Assembly: GCF_000188695.1 (NCBI RefSeq) | Contig: NW_004754917.1 | Location: 343,668-368,667, forward strand | Direction: 5' to 3' | Origin: Salpingoeca rosetta | Lineage: Eukaryota; Opisthokonta; Choanoflagellata; Craspedida; Salpingoecidae | DNA: 25,000 nucleotides | Part shown: piece after piece, positions 1 to 9,971 of the stretch | Layout: each line of letters begins with the position of its first letter | How positions within the stretch are numbered: the stretch's first letter is position 1 | The notes under the pieces: model-generated | Seen by the model: the letters and a program-made list of their open reading frames with translations, nothing else | Database searches by the model: none | What the model was told of the DNA's origin: nothing | Program-made: the position numbers and the translations under genes

Positions 1-1992
1 CAGGCCAACCAAGGGCGAGCCGTGTGAACGCAAAGTCTGCTGCCTCAAAACCGCGCACAAACAGCTTTTCAAGAGCGATGTTGCGCGCGTCCAGCTCGTG
101 AACAACTGTTCTGGCGTTGTGCGTGTGCTCTGGCGTGGCAAAAACGGCCGTCGATGTGCGAGTCTGCGGGGCAGCCGCTATCTCGAGTGTGCGCAGCTGT
201 CGCAGAGAGAACATCACGGACAAATCGACCTTGGTGATGTTGTGGTTGTTCATGCGGAGGGTGACCAGCCTCGGAAACGCCTGGAGGTTGGGCTGCTGCT
301 CGAGCGGGTTGTCATGAAGGCGCAAATGCTGCAGTGCTGGAAGAGGCGTGTGCTGAAAGTTGGTGATGCGGTTGTTTGCCAGACCCAGCGCCGTCAGCGC
401 CCGGCTGCTGTGGAAGAGGTTGGGGTCGAGTTGGGATATCTTGTTGCGGCTCAAGTCAACAGCCGTCAGCGCCGTGGCCGTGCTGAAGGCATCGGGGTGA
501 ATGTGGGTGAGCTTGTTGTTGATGAGGAGGAGCGTGTTTAGGTTCGACAAGGGGTGAAAAGCGTCGGCGTCCACGCTCTCAATCTCGTTGTGCGTCAAGT
601 ACAGCTCCTGCAGCCGCGTGACGCCGACAAACAGCCAACTGGGGATGTGGGTGATTCTGTTGAGCGCCAGCGAGAGAAGAGTGAGCCGGGACAGTGCGTC
701 AAAGGTGCCCTCAGAAACCTGAGTGAACCGATTGCCGCGGAGCCGCAGGTCCAGAAGGTTCGTGTTGTTGGCAAACAGGTTAACGGGCAAGCTGGTGGCA
801 CGGGTGTTGGACAGCTTCAGCTCGCGCAGCTGTGTCAGTCGAGAAAACAGCGCGTCACTGAATGCTTCAATGGGGTTGTTGTTGAGGTTCAGGAATCGAA
901 GGTTGACGACAGACGCGAGCGCGTCAGCGTGAAGCTGGGAGATACCGTTGCCACTGAGGTCGAGGTGTATGAGGGTGCTGAGGCCCGCAAATGTCAGCTT
1001 GGCAAGGGTGGACAAGCGATTGTTGCTGAGAATGAGGCTCGTAAGGTTTGGTGTCTGCGTGAAGGCCATTTGTTCAATGGAGTCGAGCTGGTTGCCTGCC
1101 CACACGAGCTGTTCCAGGTTTGGCATGGCCGCAAGCGTGGCGGTTGGAAGTGCGCTCAAGCTGTTTGAGGACACATCAAGCGTCTTGATGCTGGGCCCGA
1201 GCCCGAATTCATTGTCGCCGTTCGTGGTGTCGACCGGTTGCAAGCTCGTAATGTTGTTTTTGGACAAGTCGATGGTGGTCAGGGAGGTCAGGCGGTTGAA
1301 AGTGGAGAGGGGAAACGTCCCGCCCTCCAAGCCGCGGACAGCAACCGCGTGCACGGATGATGGCCAGTCCAGTGCAAAGATCCACCGCAGCTCATACACA
1401 CTCACCACCGAGTTCACGGTGACATTCCTCGGGCGCACTGTTTGGATGATGTCACTGGCAAAGGTGTTAGCATCGCTGTCTGAGAACGCTCGGACCTCGC
1501 TGGCATCGTTTCTGACCAGTTGCAACTCCAACACGCTTGCCTGCCGCGGTTGGGTGCAGTCATACTCTGCTGTGCCGAGGGCGCTTGCACTCAGTGTACA
1601 CACGACGGGTCTCTGCGCAAACTTCTGCGTCTCATTCAGCGTCGTTGTCGTGGTGGTGGTGGTGGTAGTCGTGGTGGTGGTGGTAGTCGTGGTGGTAGTT
1701 GGTGCAGTGGTCGTGGGAGGGGGTGTGCTCTCCCGGCGGACACGCTGGTGCGGTTCTTCTCCTTGGTGGGAACGATGGTTTTGGGCTGGTCGCTGCTGCG
1801 AGACGGTGGAGGGGCAGAACTGGCGTACAAACGCCTCCATCACACGGACGTAGTCCACGTACGTGTCTGCGCGTGAAAAGCACGTACGGGCATGGGTCAG
1901 GGTGTGAGGGTGTGTGTGTGAGGGTGCGTGTGTGTGTGCGTGTGAGGGTGTGTGTAAGGGTATGAACACGAGAGAGAGAGAGAGAGAGAGAG

Positions 1993-2029
<37 letters not shown>

Positions 2030-2036
2030 GTTTGAA

Positions 2037-2067
<31 letters not shown>

Positions 2068-2622
2068 GTGTGTGTGTATGCGAGGGTGGAACCCAACATA
2101 ACCGCATGAAAAGACCACGCCGAGGCAATGAGCTCAATGGGCAAGTTCACGCCAATTGAAGTGAGGGGTCACTTCTTTCCCACGCGTACCAATGTTGAGG
2201 TCAATGTTCTTGGGGGAAGTGCGCGCGGATAGATTGGTCACATTGAGAGAACGCAGCAGTGTGCGAAAGGATGAGATGGACGTGCGCGCGTCGGTGCATA
2301 GATTGGCGTGTGCATTGCACCCGATACCAATCCATGCAGATGCTGGGTCCGTTGGAGTTGACGGCAGATCGATGGTGTCGCTGGGGCTGTTGATGTGCTC
2401 TTGGCACGGGCCCTGAGCATACACCATCCGAGTTGCTGTGGTTTGTGTTAGCAAGGAAGGTGCAGCTGGTGTCGAGGTTCTTGGTGCCGAAGCAGCAGCG
2501 AGGACAGGGGTGAGGGTTGTCAGGATCAGGATGACCGCTGCTGTCACGAAAAAGGTGGAGGGGGATCGCCTGCGCTCGCCATCCCCCTTCCCCGGGGTTG
2601 TGCAGGGAGCCTGGCGTACCAT
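1..2622 (-). CDS. Secreted or cell-surface leucine-rich-repeat protein, 3' end outside the window
   Basis: Two exons are visible: 2622..2190 and 1866 to the left edge, at least 766 residues. The intron (2189-1867) has donor GTACGC and an acceptor ending GCAG, and the phase-1 joint gives an uninterrupted frame. The start was set at the ATG at 2622 because its context (GCCATGG) is strong; the open frame upstream has no better ATG. A basic n-region (RRR) and a hydrophobic stretch at about residues 24-46 look like a signal peptide or signal anchor. A run of 20 threonines (about 201-220), followed by an N-glycosylation site (NET), resembles an O-glycosylated stalk. From about residue 320 there are some 15 repeats of about 24 residues of the form L..L.LS.N.I..L....F, such as LDLSGNGISQLHADAL. 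LRRs of this type bind proteins or glycans. No transmembrane or cytoplasmic domain is visible because the C-terminus is missing. The LRR assignment is firm; ligand and role are unknown. Confidence 0.85.
1867..2189 (-). repeat. Intron of the LRR gene filled with TG and GA microsatellite
   Basis: This 323-bp intron carries interrupted (TG)n from about 1902 to 2087 on the plus strand, broken by a (GA)n block near 1971-1996. On the sense (minus) strand this reads CA and CT, so it supplies pyrimidine-rich sequence upstream of the acceptor at 1867. The His-Thr and Ser-Leu frames across it are translation artefacts of the repeat. Confidence 0.85.
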
Positions 2623-3293
2623 GGCTCTGGTTCTGGCGGGCGATGCCCTTTTCCCTTCCTGATTCCTCCTGTCCAGTGTCCTGTCTCTGTGACCTTGTGA
2701 CACAGTGTCCTAGTGTCCTGTTGTGGCAAGGCGCTGTTGGCGTTGTGGTGGTCTTGTCCGGTTGCAATGTGCTAGTGTGTTGTTTCAATGTTGCAAGCAG
2801 GCAAGCAAGGTTGAGAAGAGAAGGCAAGAGCTCAGCAAGTCAGCCGAAGAGATCGAGCGTGAACAACACTGGAGCCAGGAGTCCGATTGCCGTGCTTCTG
2901 TGCTTGTGCAGGTGTGTGGAAGGGAAAAGGCGATCGCGGAAGCGCTGAGAGGGAACAAGAGGGAAGAGGAGAGGAAAAGTGGAGGCAATGTTGTCTTGTT
3001 GTTGTGGACAGCCACACAGAAGAGGAAGGAAAAGATTTTTGTTGGCGTTGTGCTCCAACATGAGCCGCCTGTTGTCTTGTTGTTGCTGTGCTGTTGTTGC
3101 GTATGCGTGCGTATGACCTTGATGTGTGCGAGTCTCCCAACTCGTGCTCCCTTTTACGTGTTGTTGGTGTTTTTGTTGACAAGTCTACGTGCTATCATAC
3201 TGGACTATGTTGGCGCATGAGTCGAAAGAAAGAAGAAAGACATGAGCATGAGCATTCCGGACACATGAATCATCCACTGCTACAACCCGACAA

Positions 3294-3379
<86 letters not shown>

Positions 3380-3393
3380 ACGTGTTTGCTTTG
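2623..3393. other. Intergenic region between two head-to-tail minus-strand genes
   Basis: About 770 bp lie between the start of the LRR gene and the stop of the upstream EAR-like gene. They should hold the LRR gene's promoter and 5' UTR and the neighbour's 3' UTR with its CA tract. Several open frames of 60-200 residues cross it on both strands. They have no recognisable domain, and some are extended only by the repeat. I see no gene here. Confidence 0.6.
3295..3372. repeat. (CA)39 microsatellite
   Basis: An uninterrupted CA repeat of 78 bp lies 22 bp past the stop codon of the EAR-like gene. It is therefore in or next to that gene's 3' UTR, where the transcript would read UG. Confidence 0.95.
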
Positions 3394-4833
3394 CTACTGG
3401 TCCAAGGCCGCGTGCAAGCACTGCGGGAAAAAGCGTTGGAGGACGGTGGAAGGTGGCTGTTCGGAGTATTCAGCGGCTTTGTCAAGCAGGAGGTAGTGGC
3501 GTGCGTTGACGGAGAAATACGCCCACGTGCTGCGTGCAGGTGCGGTGTCCACAACAGACTCCACCTCCACAAACATGCGCTGGGACGTACTGTACGCATA
3601 CAGGCTCAGCTTCAAGTCAGGAACGTCACCGATGCTGTGGCCCGCTATCGGTACAGCGAGCAGTAACGACAGTACACCGTCGATTGTCGCAAAGCTTGCC
3701 GAGGATGCAGCCGGCAGCCGCTGATGTTCGCGGTATGAGGCCTTGGTCACAAACAGCAGCTCACTGTAGCGCCCGCTCTTGGTGGCGATGAGGAAAATGC
3801 CCTCGTCGCCAGCGTCGGTCGTGTGCGGCGTATGGGCGATGGAGGTGATGTTACCGCCAATGTCAAGTGGCGGTCGCTGTGCCAGATCTTGTGCTCCTGA
3901 CTCCGAAGCAAACAGGTAAACGGCATCGATGGTTGCCACAACAAGCGTTGGATCCCCGCCGAGGGTGGTTGCCTCCATACGCTGGATGAGAGACATAACC
4001 GGCAGTGTTTGGAGCGACGCACCGATGCTATACACGAGTGCTGCAACTCGGTCGACTCTGGCAAACACAACAAACGGAAGCTCCACGGCATCAGCGTGTG
4101 GCAGCACCACGGCGTCAACAGCGGAGCTCGAGGGCTCCATCCCTGGGTACGAGGTTGGGTCAATTTGAAAACCCGATGAACCTTGCAGGGGCTGTCCGAG
4201 GAGGTACACGACGTTTTGGGCAAGTGATTTGGGGCGAACTAGGAATGGTTGACCATTTGGTGGGTTGTAGAATGTCCACCTTGCCGCTGAGGGACCCTCG
4301 TGTAAAATGGTGTTGATGGGCTCAAGAGATCCAAGTGACGAAACAGCGCCTGGATCAGTGAGGTTGTAGATGTAGCTCAGTGGGGAGCTGGCACTGACGG
4401 TGATCAGGTATACGTTGCCTTCAAGGGTGAAGAGGGTGCTGCGCGTTTCGTCAAAGCGACCAGGTTCAAGCCGCCGCCGCAAGCTCAGCCCTTTCTGATC
4501 GCACAGCGCCTGTGTGAGGGACGTCAGTTGGCGCTGCTGTTCCGCCACGGTCGCCTGCAAGCTGGTGATGGTCTGGACAACATCCACGTGGTTCAGGAGC
4601 ACGTTTCCTCCATCTGGTGCGCGCAGCAGCACATTGCCTTGTCCATCAACCACGAGCGCAGCCCTTGTCGTTGCGTTGCCACTGATGGCACCCTCAGTCT
4701 CAGAGATGGCGGTCACCACCGCTGGCACGGCAAGGAGGTGCAGCGCCGTGATCGCCACCAACACAACACGGACAGGCAGGTGGGTGTTTCCAATTGCGCG
4801 CGTGTGCGCGTTTGGCTGGTGCTGATGCATCAT
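3394..4833 (-). CDS. Secreted protein with coiled coil and EAR-like (beta-propeller type) repeats
   Basis: This is a single-exon frame of 479 residues from the first of two adjacent ATGs at 4833 to TAG at 3394. Residues 21-43 form a strong hydrophobic signal-peptide core (VRVVLVAITALHLLAVPAVV). An N-glycosylation site (N53) follows, then a short repetitive segment (NVLLRAPDGGNVLL). Residues about 80-112 show heptad-like spacing (VVQTITSLQATVAEQQRQLT) and probably form a coiled coil that oligomerises the protein. The remainder is beta-rich, with units in which a phenylalanine and aliphatic pair precede a YLL or YLI strand, for example STWAYFSVNARHYLLLDKA near the C-terminus and STLFTLEGNVYLITVSAS near residue 131. 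This resembles EAR/EPTP repeats, which form a beta-propeller in LGI-type secreted proteins. The repeat assignment is inference from pattern only. There is no anchor after the signal, so it is probably secreted. It is the only intronless complete gene in the window. Confidence 0.8.
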   Translation of the reverse strand: MMHQHQPNAHTRAIGNTHLPVRVVLVAITALHLLAVPAVVTAISETEGAISGNATTRAALVVDGQGNVLLRAPDGGNVLLNHVDVVQTITSLQATVAEQQRQLTSLTQALCDQKGLSLRRRLEPGRFDETRSTLFTLEGNVYLITVSASSPLSYIYNLTDPGAVSSLGSLEPINTILHEGPSAARWTFYNPPNGQPFLVRPKSLAQNVVYLLGQPLQGSSGFQIDPTSYPGMEPSSSAVDAVVLPHADAVELPFVVFARVDRVAALVYSIGASLQTLPVMSLIQRMEATTLGGDPTLVVATIDAVYLFASESGAQDLAQRPPLDIGGNITSIAHTPHTTDAGDEGIFLIATKSGRYSELLFVTKASYREHQRLPAASSASFATIDGVLSLLLAVPIAGHSIGDVPDLKLSLYAYSTSQRMFVEVESVVDTAPARSTWAYFSVNARHYLLLDKAAEYSEQPPSTVLQRFFPQCLHAALDQ

Positions 4834-5126
4834 TGGTTGTTGTTGTTGTTGTTGCTTGCAGGCAACGGAAATCTAGTTGAAAATGCACACGAATTTTCCG
4901 CGTCTGCTTGACTTGTCCTCTTTGCTTCTTCGTGTTCTCCCACTCTGTTCTCGTCCTCTCACTCTGTTTTGCTGTGTTGCTGTGTGCATGTGTATTTCGC
5001 GCTTGCTTGCAACACCGTCCGCCCCCACACCCATGCACACCATTTCTATGCCTCCGCGCCCATCATAAGTAAGTCATCATAAGCCATGTGACATGACACA
5101 ACGTATTACACCCAAATCACAACACG
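4834..5126. promoter_or_regulatory. Intergenic region: 5' flank of the EAR-like gene and 3' flank of the GTPase-like gene
   Basis: These 293 bp should carry the promoter of the minus-strand EAR-like gene and the 3' UTR of the next upstream minus-strand gene. A short (GTT)n run (about 4834-4853) lies next to the start codon. No TATA element or AATAAA signal was seen. The assignment rests on position only. Confidence 0.45.
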
Positions 5127-6522
5127 TTATGATGCTGCTGCGTCGAGGGTGACGACAAGGTCGGGTGGTGGTGCATGTGCAAGCGACGGTTCTTGTTCCG
5201 GTTCAAACTTCATCATCGCCATCAGGTCTTCCACAAACGCGTGCAGCTGCTCCTCGCCAGCGAGGGTCACGCCCACCTTCGCGCGCTCCCTGTCCGCCAG
5301 CAAGTGCGCCGCCAACGACAGGTCTTCAAGCCCGCACATGAAGCGAATCCACTCTGCGCTCTCGCTGTTGCTGCGTCGCTGCGCGCGTGGCACAGCCATC
5401 AGCTCGCGCACGTGTGTTTGCGCGGCTGCCGTGAGCGAGGCGTGCGCACGGGCAATGCCGGCTAACACATCCGCGTCACGCTCCGGCACAAACAGCCGCA
5501 ATGATGATGATGATGATGATGACGTTGGTGGCGACGACAACGACGACGACGATGTTAGGGGCGGCGGGGAAGACGAGGGCTCGGGTTGTGATTGCAATGA
5601 TCGCGATGACTGCGGTGGTTGTGACGTTGTGGGCACGGTTGTGGTGGTTGAACCAGATGTAGTGTCGTTAGATGATGCATCCACGCTCATGCTGTTGCCG
5701 CTGGGGCCAGCGTCGCCACTGTGCTCTTCACCTTGGCCATCACCGCTGCCGTCCTCTGCGTCGTCGCCAATCCAGAGCCGGTCTGGAATCTGCCGGTGCA
5801 GGTACTGCAGGCAGCTTTCCAGCAGCTCCTCGTGGTACGGAAACCGAATCAGCGCGTGCCCTGCATCTGTTCCGGTGCCCGTTGATGGGCCAGGGGTTGT
5901 TGAGGAAGAGGTGGCCACGGCGGTCGTTGTTCTGACGCTTGAGTTTGCGTCTGTGCTACTGCTGCCGCTGCTGCCGGTGCCGCTGGTGTCCGTGTCTGTG
6001 CCTGTGGCTGCGGTTGTGTCCGTGTCTGTGCCTGTGGTCGCGTGTGTTGTGCTTGAAGCCGTGGTCTTTGGGACGAGAAAGGACCGCACGAGTCGCGTGG
6101 TGGGGGTTTGGAACACAATGTGCACGCGGGCAAACGAGTCGTGGCTGTGGTGGAGGGCAAGGTGGCGCGCGCAGAGCAGATTTGCCACGCGATCGTAGAG
6201 GGAGAGGCAGGTGACGGTGGGGATGATCGTCTCCGCTTCGTCAAGGTAGTCCCTGAAGATGGACCTGATTTTTTTTGGGGGGGGGGGTTGTTGTTGACAG
6301 CCACACACTCCACGGGTGAGGCATGGAGAGGCGGCGGGGAGGAGATGCAGGAGCAAGGTGGAATCATCATGGATAGAGGCACTCAGCGAAGCACAGATGC
6401 AGGCCGGAAACACGGAACTCAAACCACAAGAACGCAGGCTGGCGGGCACACAGGCAGGCAGGTAGGCAGATGACACGGACAGGCAGACAGAAGGAGAGAG
6501 ATACAGCAAGGCAGAGAGACAA

Positions 6523-6557
<35 letters not shown>

Positions 6558-6670
6558 CACACACACACACAAGCACACACACACACACACACACACACAC
6601 GCAAGCACACACACACACACACACACAAGCACACACACACACACACACAAGCACACACACACACACACAC

Positions 6671-6743
<73 letters not shown>

Positions 6744-7146
6744 GCAAACGCAAGCGCGGACCTGGAGATCCAGAGGGAGATGGTGCCGAGCTCGTCGTCA
6801 ATGCGGCCCTGCGTGTCCTTGAAGCAGTCGATGAGGTGGCGAGCAACGGCAGCGAGCGGCGCCGTGCGTGACTGTATCATTTCGTGCTTGAAGAAGCGGC
6901 TCAGCGAGAGGATGATGGCCTCTGGATCCGCAGTCCCCTCCGCATCAAGGTGGTTCCTTGTTGTGTGGTGACACAACAGCAGAGGAGGAGGATGTGGTGG
7001 TGAGTGGGGGGGGGGAGATGGTGGCGGCAGGGGATTGGGCAACACTTGAGCCGTTGAAGCACTCGCCCACACGCAGACAGATAGGCAGACACACACACAG
7101 ATAGACAGACACACACACAGACAGGCAGACAGACAGACAGACAGGC

Positions 7147-7179
<33 letters not shown>

Positions 7180-7807
7180 CACGCACATACACACACAACG
7201 CGAGCATACGTAAGGAAGACGCGTTGGAGGCGCAAGCTCCAGTGTCTGCGTTGTGCGAGCTGGTGCAGCCCATCGTTCATCACCGCTTCAGCACCTGGTG
7301 ATTGTGGTCGGACAGCGGTGGCGACGGGGAGCGGGTGAGATACGGCGATACGAAGATAAGGCAGCTGATGTGAAAACAAGCGTACACTTACTCTGACACA
7401 CACACGCACACACAGACACAGACACACCCACGCTCATATATACACACACAGACACAGACACAGACACAGACATACACACAGACACCCACATCCAACCACT
7501 CACACACAACGAGCGTGCTTACTTGATCCATCAAGGGTGATGCCTGCCTCGTCATCGTCGTCTTCATCACGACCACGACTATGAATGACAGTGGCAAAAG
7601 CAGCCTTGAGAATGGAGACGGCATCCGGCCGCTCCCGCAGCAGCTCGCACCGCGTCACCAGCACCTGGTGGAGAGGTGGAGGGGTGGGAATGAGCGAGGT
7701 GAAGTGCGGACCGACGGGATGTGAAGACAGGCAAATGGACAAAACACACAGACAGACACGCACACACGTACACACCGGCACAGACACACACGCACACACA
7801 TAGACAT

Positions 7808-7847
<40 letters not shown>

Positions 7848-8976
7848 GCACAGACACACACAGACACAGACACACACACACAGGTATCCTCTGACAACTG
7901 ACCAGGACGCGTGTGCCTGGTGGCAGCTCTGTGTTGAGGTAATCGATGCGCGCTGCCAAGCGATGGAGCACGGACGAATCATCCAGCAGGTGCTGGCCGT
8001 TGACAAAGTACACAATCTGGATGGATGGTGGTGATGGCGGGTGTTGTGAGTATGGGGCCCTGGAGAGGGTGAGATTGACGTGTGGAGTGAGTTCCTATTG
8101 GGTCAATCACGATCTGACAGACACAGACAGATAGAGACAGACAGAGAGGCAGACAGAGAGAGACAGACAGACACACAGACACAGACACACAGACACACAG
8201 ACACAGACACACACACATATGTGTTTCGACCTGCTGGCACGTCTTGAGGGTCTGCCTGGACTTTGCGACGATGGTCTCGATGGCGGGGTGGCCGGCGCTG
8301 TTTGGCGTCATGAGCCGATCAAGGTGGTCCCCGCCAAACTCAATGAACTTCAGGGCAAAGTAAATGGTGTCCTGAGGTACATGACGCACACACGCATAGG
8401 GTGGTGTTGTGATGGTTGTTGCAGTGGGCTCTTGTTAAGAGTTACAGCAGCAGCGTAGCAGAGTGCAGAGAGCAGCGTAGCAGAGCACAACAGCAGCATA
8501 CATCAACGGAGTGTGCACCTGGGGCGCCTCCGTCACCAATTTGGGGTCCAGCTCGTACTCCGTGACGAAAAACGCAAAGTCATCGGCCGTCAGCACAATG
8601 TTGGCGTGGCCCAAATCCGTATCCTACGCGCATATGTGAGTGCACATGAGCGTGTGTGCGTGTGTATGTGTGTGCACGTGGTAAGCTGCCAACAGTTTTT
8701 GGTTCACGTCAAAGTGCGAGTTTGTGTCTGTGTGCCAGCGAACGGACCAAGAAGCGTCCTTCATCCCGGGGTGGTGTTGGATCGTCCTGAATGGTAGAAA
8801 GACAGCAGCAAGCGAGCACATGTTGGATGGTGAGTGTTTGACATGCAGCCACGCATCAACGCACACGCGTGTGTGTCCAAACACAAGCACACCCACACCC
8901 ACACCCACACCCACACCCACACACACGCACACACCCACACCCACACACCACACACACACACCACACCCACACACAC

Positions 8977-9038
<62 letters not shown>

Positions 9039-9680
9039 CCCGTACGGGGGCGAGGAAGCGGGAGTTCACAAAGGAGCTGGAGAGGATGGGGAGGATGGAG
9101 AGCAGCTGCAAGTGCTTGGGGCTCTCCTCGTCCGTGAATGCATGCAGAAACGTCGACTTGCCCGCGTTCTGATCCCCAGTCAACATGAACGTAAACACCT
9201 GCACGGAGACAGACAAATAACATGTGTGTGCGCGCGTGTGCGTGTGTATGTGTTTGTTTGTGTTTGTGTATGTGTATGTGTGTGCGCGCGTATGTGTGTG
9301 TGTGTGCGTGCGTGTGTGTGCGTGTGTATGTGTATGTGTATGTGTGTATGTGTGTATGTGTATGTGTGTTTGTGTGTGTCCCGAAACGCGCAGTTCGCAG
9401 ATCTCCCAAGGAGCCACATGCAGTCGTGCGCACCAACGTGCCCGAGGAGAACGAGGAGGCAAATGGGCTTTCCAGCTCAATCACTTCCTCTGGTGAAGCG
9501 AATGATTGTGTGTGTGTGTGTGTTATGAGAATGAAACGGTGAATGCGTGTGTGTGTGTGACGTTGGCAACAGCAGGATGAGACATCTGGAAACACGGGTA
9601 CAGGTACAAGTGTGCGCACAGTTTCGCACGCAGACACACATACACATAGGCGTACACGTATGCACCCACACATGACACAT

Positions 9681-9712
<32 letters not shown>

Positions 9713-9868
9713 ATGAAGGCGGTCAAGGTGTCGCCAGGTGCTCTGCTGGTGATAGCCCAGCTCGCTGCGCCACTCTTCCATCGTTGTTGCCAGTGTTGCT
9801 TGATTGCCGATTATTGCTTGAAATGATTCGCCATTTTTCGTTAACCACTGCCGCGAGTCCTGCTGCAT
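5127..9868 (-). CDS. Divergent P-loop GTPase-like protein, 774 aa, family not recognised
   Basis: Eleven exons: 9868..9712, 9489..9434, 9198..9046, 8786..8748, 8623..8519, 8371..8231, 8016..7903, 7664..7523, 7294..7210, 6956..6762, 6264..5127. They total 2325 nt (774 codons plus TAA), and every joint keeps phase. Residues 72-87 contain a beta strand and a Walker A loop (FTFMLTGDQNAGKST; G79-S86). ALKFIEFGGDHLDRL at about 176-190 sits where the G3/Walker B strand is expected, but the usual DxxG aspartate is replaced by E-F-G-G. After a hydrophobic strand (IVYFVNGQ, 218-225), TRVLVLVTRCELL (about 252-264) occupies the G4 position with TRCE instead of NKxD. The fold reads as Ras-like but with weakened guanine specificity. 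Beyond residue 396 comes a helical segment, then a Thr/Ser/Asp-rich disordered linker with GTDTDT repeats, and a helical C-terminal part with an acidic end. There is no signal or membrane segment, so it is probably cytosolic. The start at 9868 is the first ATG and lies 103 bp from the divergent WDR33 start. Confidence 0.82.
6526..6742. repeat. Compound (GACA)n-(CA)n microsatellite in the last intron of the GTPase-like gene
   Basis: A (GACA)n block (about 6526-6555) runs into (CA)n with regular AAGC interruptions up to 6742. It fills the 5' half of the 497-bp intron 6761-6265, the longest in the window. On the sense strand it reads TG then TGTC. It is the source of very long Cys-Val frames on the minus strand. 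Confidence 0.95.
7072..7197. repeat. (CAGA)n/(CA)n microsatellite in an intron of the GTPase-like gene
   Basis: Imperfect tandem CAGA and CA units fill the 5' half (sense orientation) of intron 7209-6957, ending about 12 bp from the donor GTATGC. A run of ten G (sense C10) lies at 7006-7015, nearer the acceptor. Confidence 0.9.
7397..7506. repeat. CA/CAGA microsatellite in an intron
   Basis: Interrupted CA and CAGA units lie within intron 7522-7295 of the GTPase-like gene, on the donor side. In the transcript they read as UG and UGUC. Confidence 0.9.
7742..7882. repeat. CA/CAGA microsatellite in an intron
   Basis: Interrupted CA tract on the donor side of intron 7902-7665 of the GTPase-like gene. 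It reads as UG in the transcript and starts about 20 nt after the donor GTCAGT. Confidence 0.9.
8118..8218. repeat. CAGA/CA microsatellite in an intron
   Basis: Tandem CAGA and CA units in intron 8230-8017 of the GTPase-like gene, beginning about 12 nt from the donor GTCGAA. The sense strand reads TG/TC. Confidence 0.9.
8864..9038. repeat. (CACACC)n and (CA)n microsatellite in an intron
   Basis: A hexamer-like CCACAC array (about 8887-8970) passes into a pure CA tract ending at 9038, seven bases from the donor GTACGG at 9045. It fills most of intron 9045-8787 of the GTPase-like gene. Confidence 0.92.
9220..9380. repeat. Interrupted TG microsatellite in an intron
   Basis: TG units with frequent TATG, TTTG and CGCG interruptions fill intron 9433-9199 of the GTPase-like gene. 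The sense strand reads CA and reaches to about 20 nt from the acceptor ending GTGCAG. Confidence 0.9.
9683..9711. repeat. CA tract coinciding with a splice donor
   Basis: On the sense (minus) strand this is a TG tract whose first bases are the splice donor GTGTGT of intron 1 of the GTPase-like gene. A shorter TG run at 9507-9523 reads as CA on the sense strand, close to the acceptor of the same intron. Confidence 0.85.
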
Positions 9869-9971
9869 TGTCAGCGAACACCACCACACACGTTCACACC
9901 ACACCACACCACGTTCACACACACTCCTGTGTCACAGGCCTGAGCTTGCTGACGCCAGTGGCCTGTTGGAG
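9869..9971. promoter_or_regulatory. 103-bp bidirectional promoter region between the GTPase-like gene and WDR33
   Basis: The two start codons face away from each other with only 103 bp between them, so promoter and both 5' leaders must fit here or overlap coding sequence. An 11-bp direct repeat CACGTTCACAC occurs at 9889-9899 and 9910-9920, a spacing of 21 bp (two helical turns), joined by CACAC-rich sequence. No TATA box is seen. That the repeat binds a factor is inference. Confidence 0.6.

Noticed and set aside
948..1853. Plus-strand frame of about 300 residues with a poly-valine stretch
   Set aside because: It is antisense to the LRR repeats. The minus strand gives about 15 regular L..L.L..N repeats, and the poly-Val is the reverse of the poly-Thr codons.
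2723..3220. Plus-strand frame of 165 residues between the two leftmost genes
   Set aside because: No ordered domain or motif, biased composition, and competing open frames on the other strand. Nothing supports translation.
5127..6743. A 538-residue reading of the last exon including a long Cys-Val start
   Set aside because: Only 5127-6264 is coding. The upstream part is translated microsatellite, and an acceptor TCAG at 6265 joins in phase to exon 6762-6956.
7072..7197. Regularly spaced repeats resembling a CRISPR or minisatellite array
   Set aside because: Units are 2-4 bp microsatellite with no unique spacers, inside a spliceosomal intron of a eukaryotic gene.
8624..9922. Minus-strand frame of about 430 residues rich in His-Thr and Cys-Val
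   Set aside because: It runs through CA/TG repeats. The true exons of the GTPase-like gene lie in it in more than one frame and are joined by consistent GT-AG introns.
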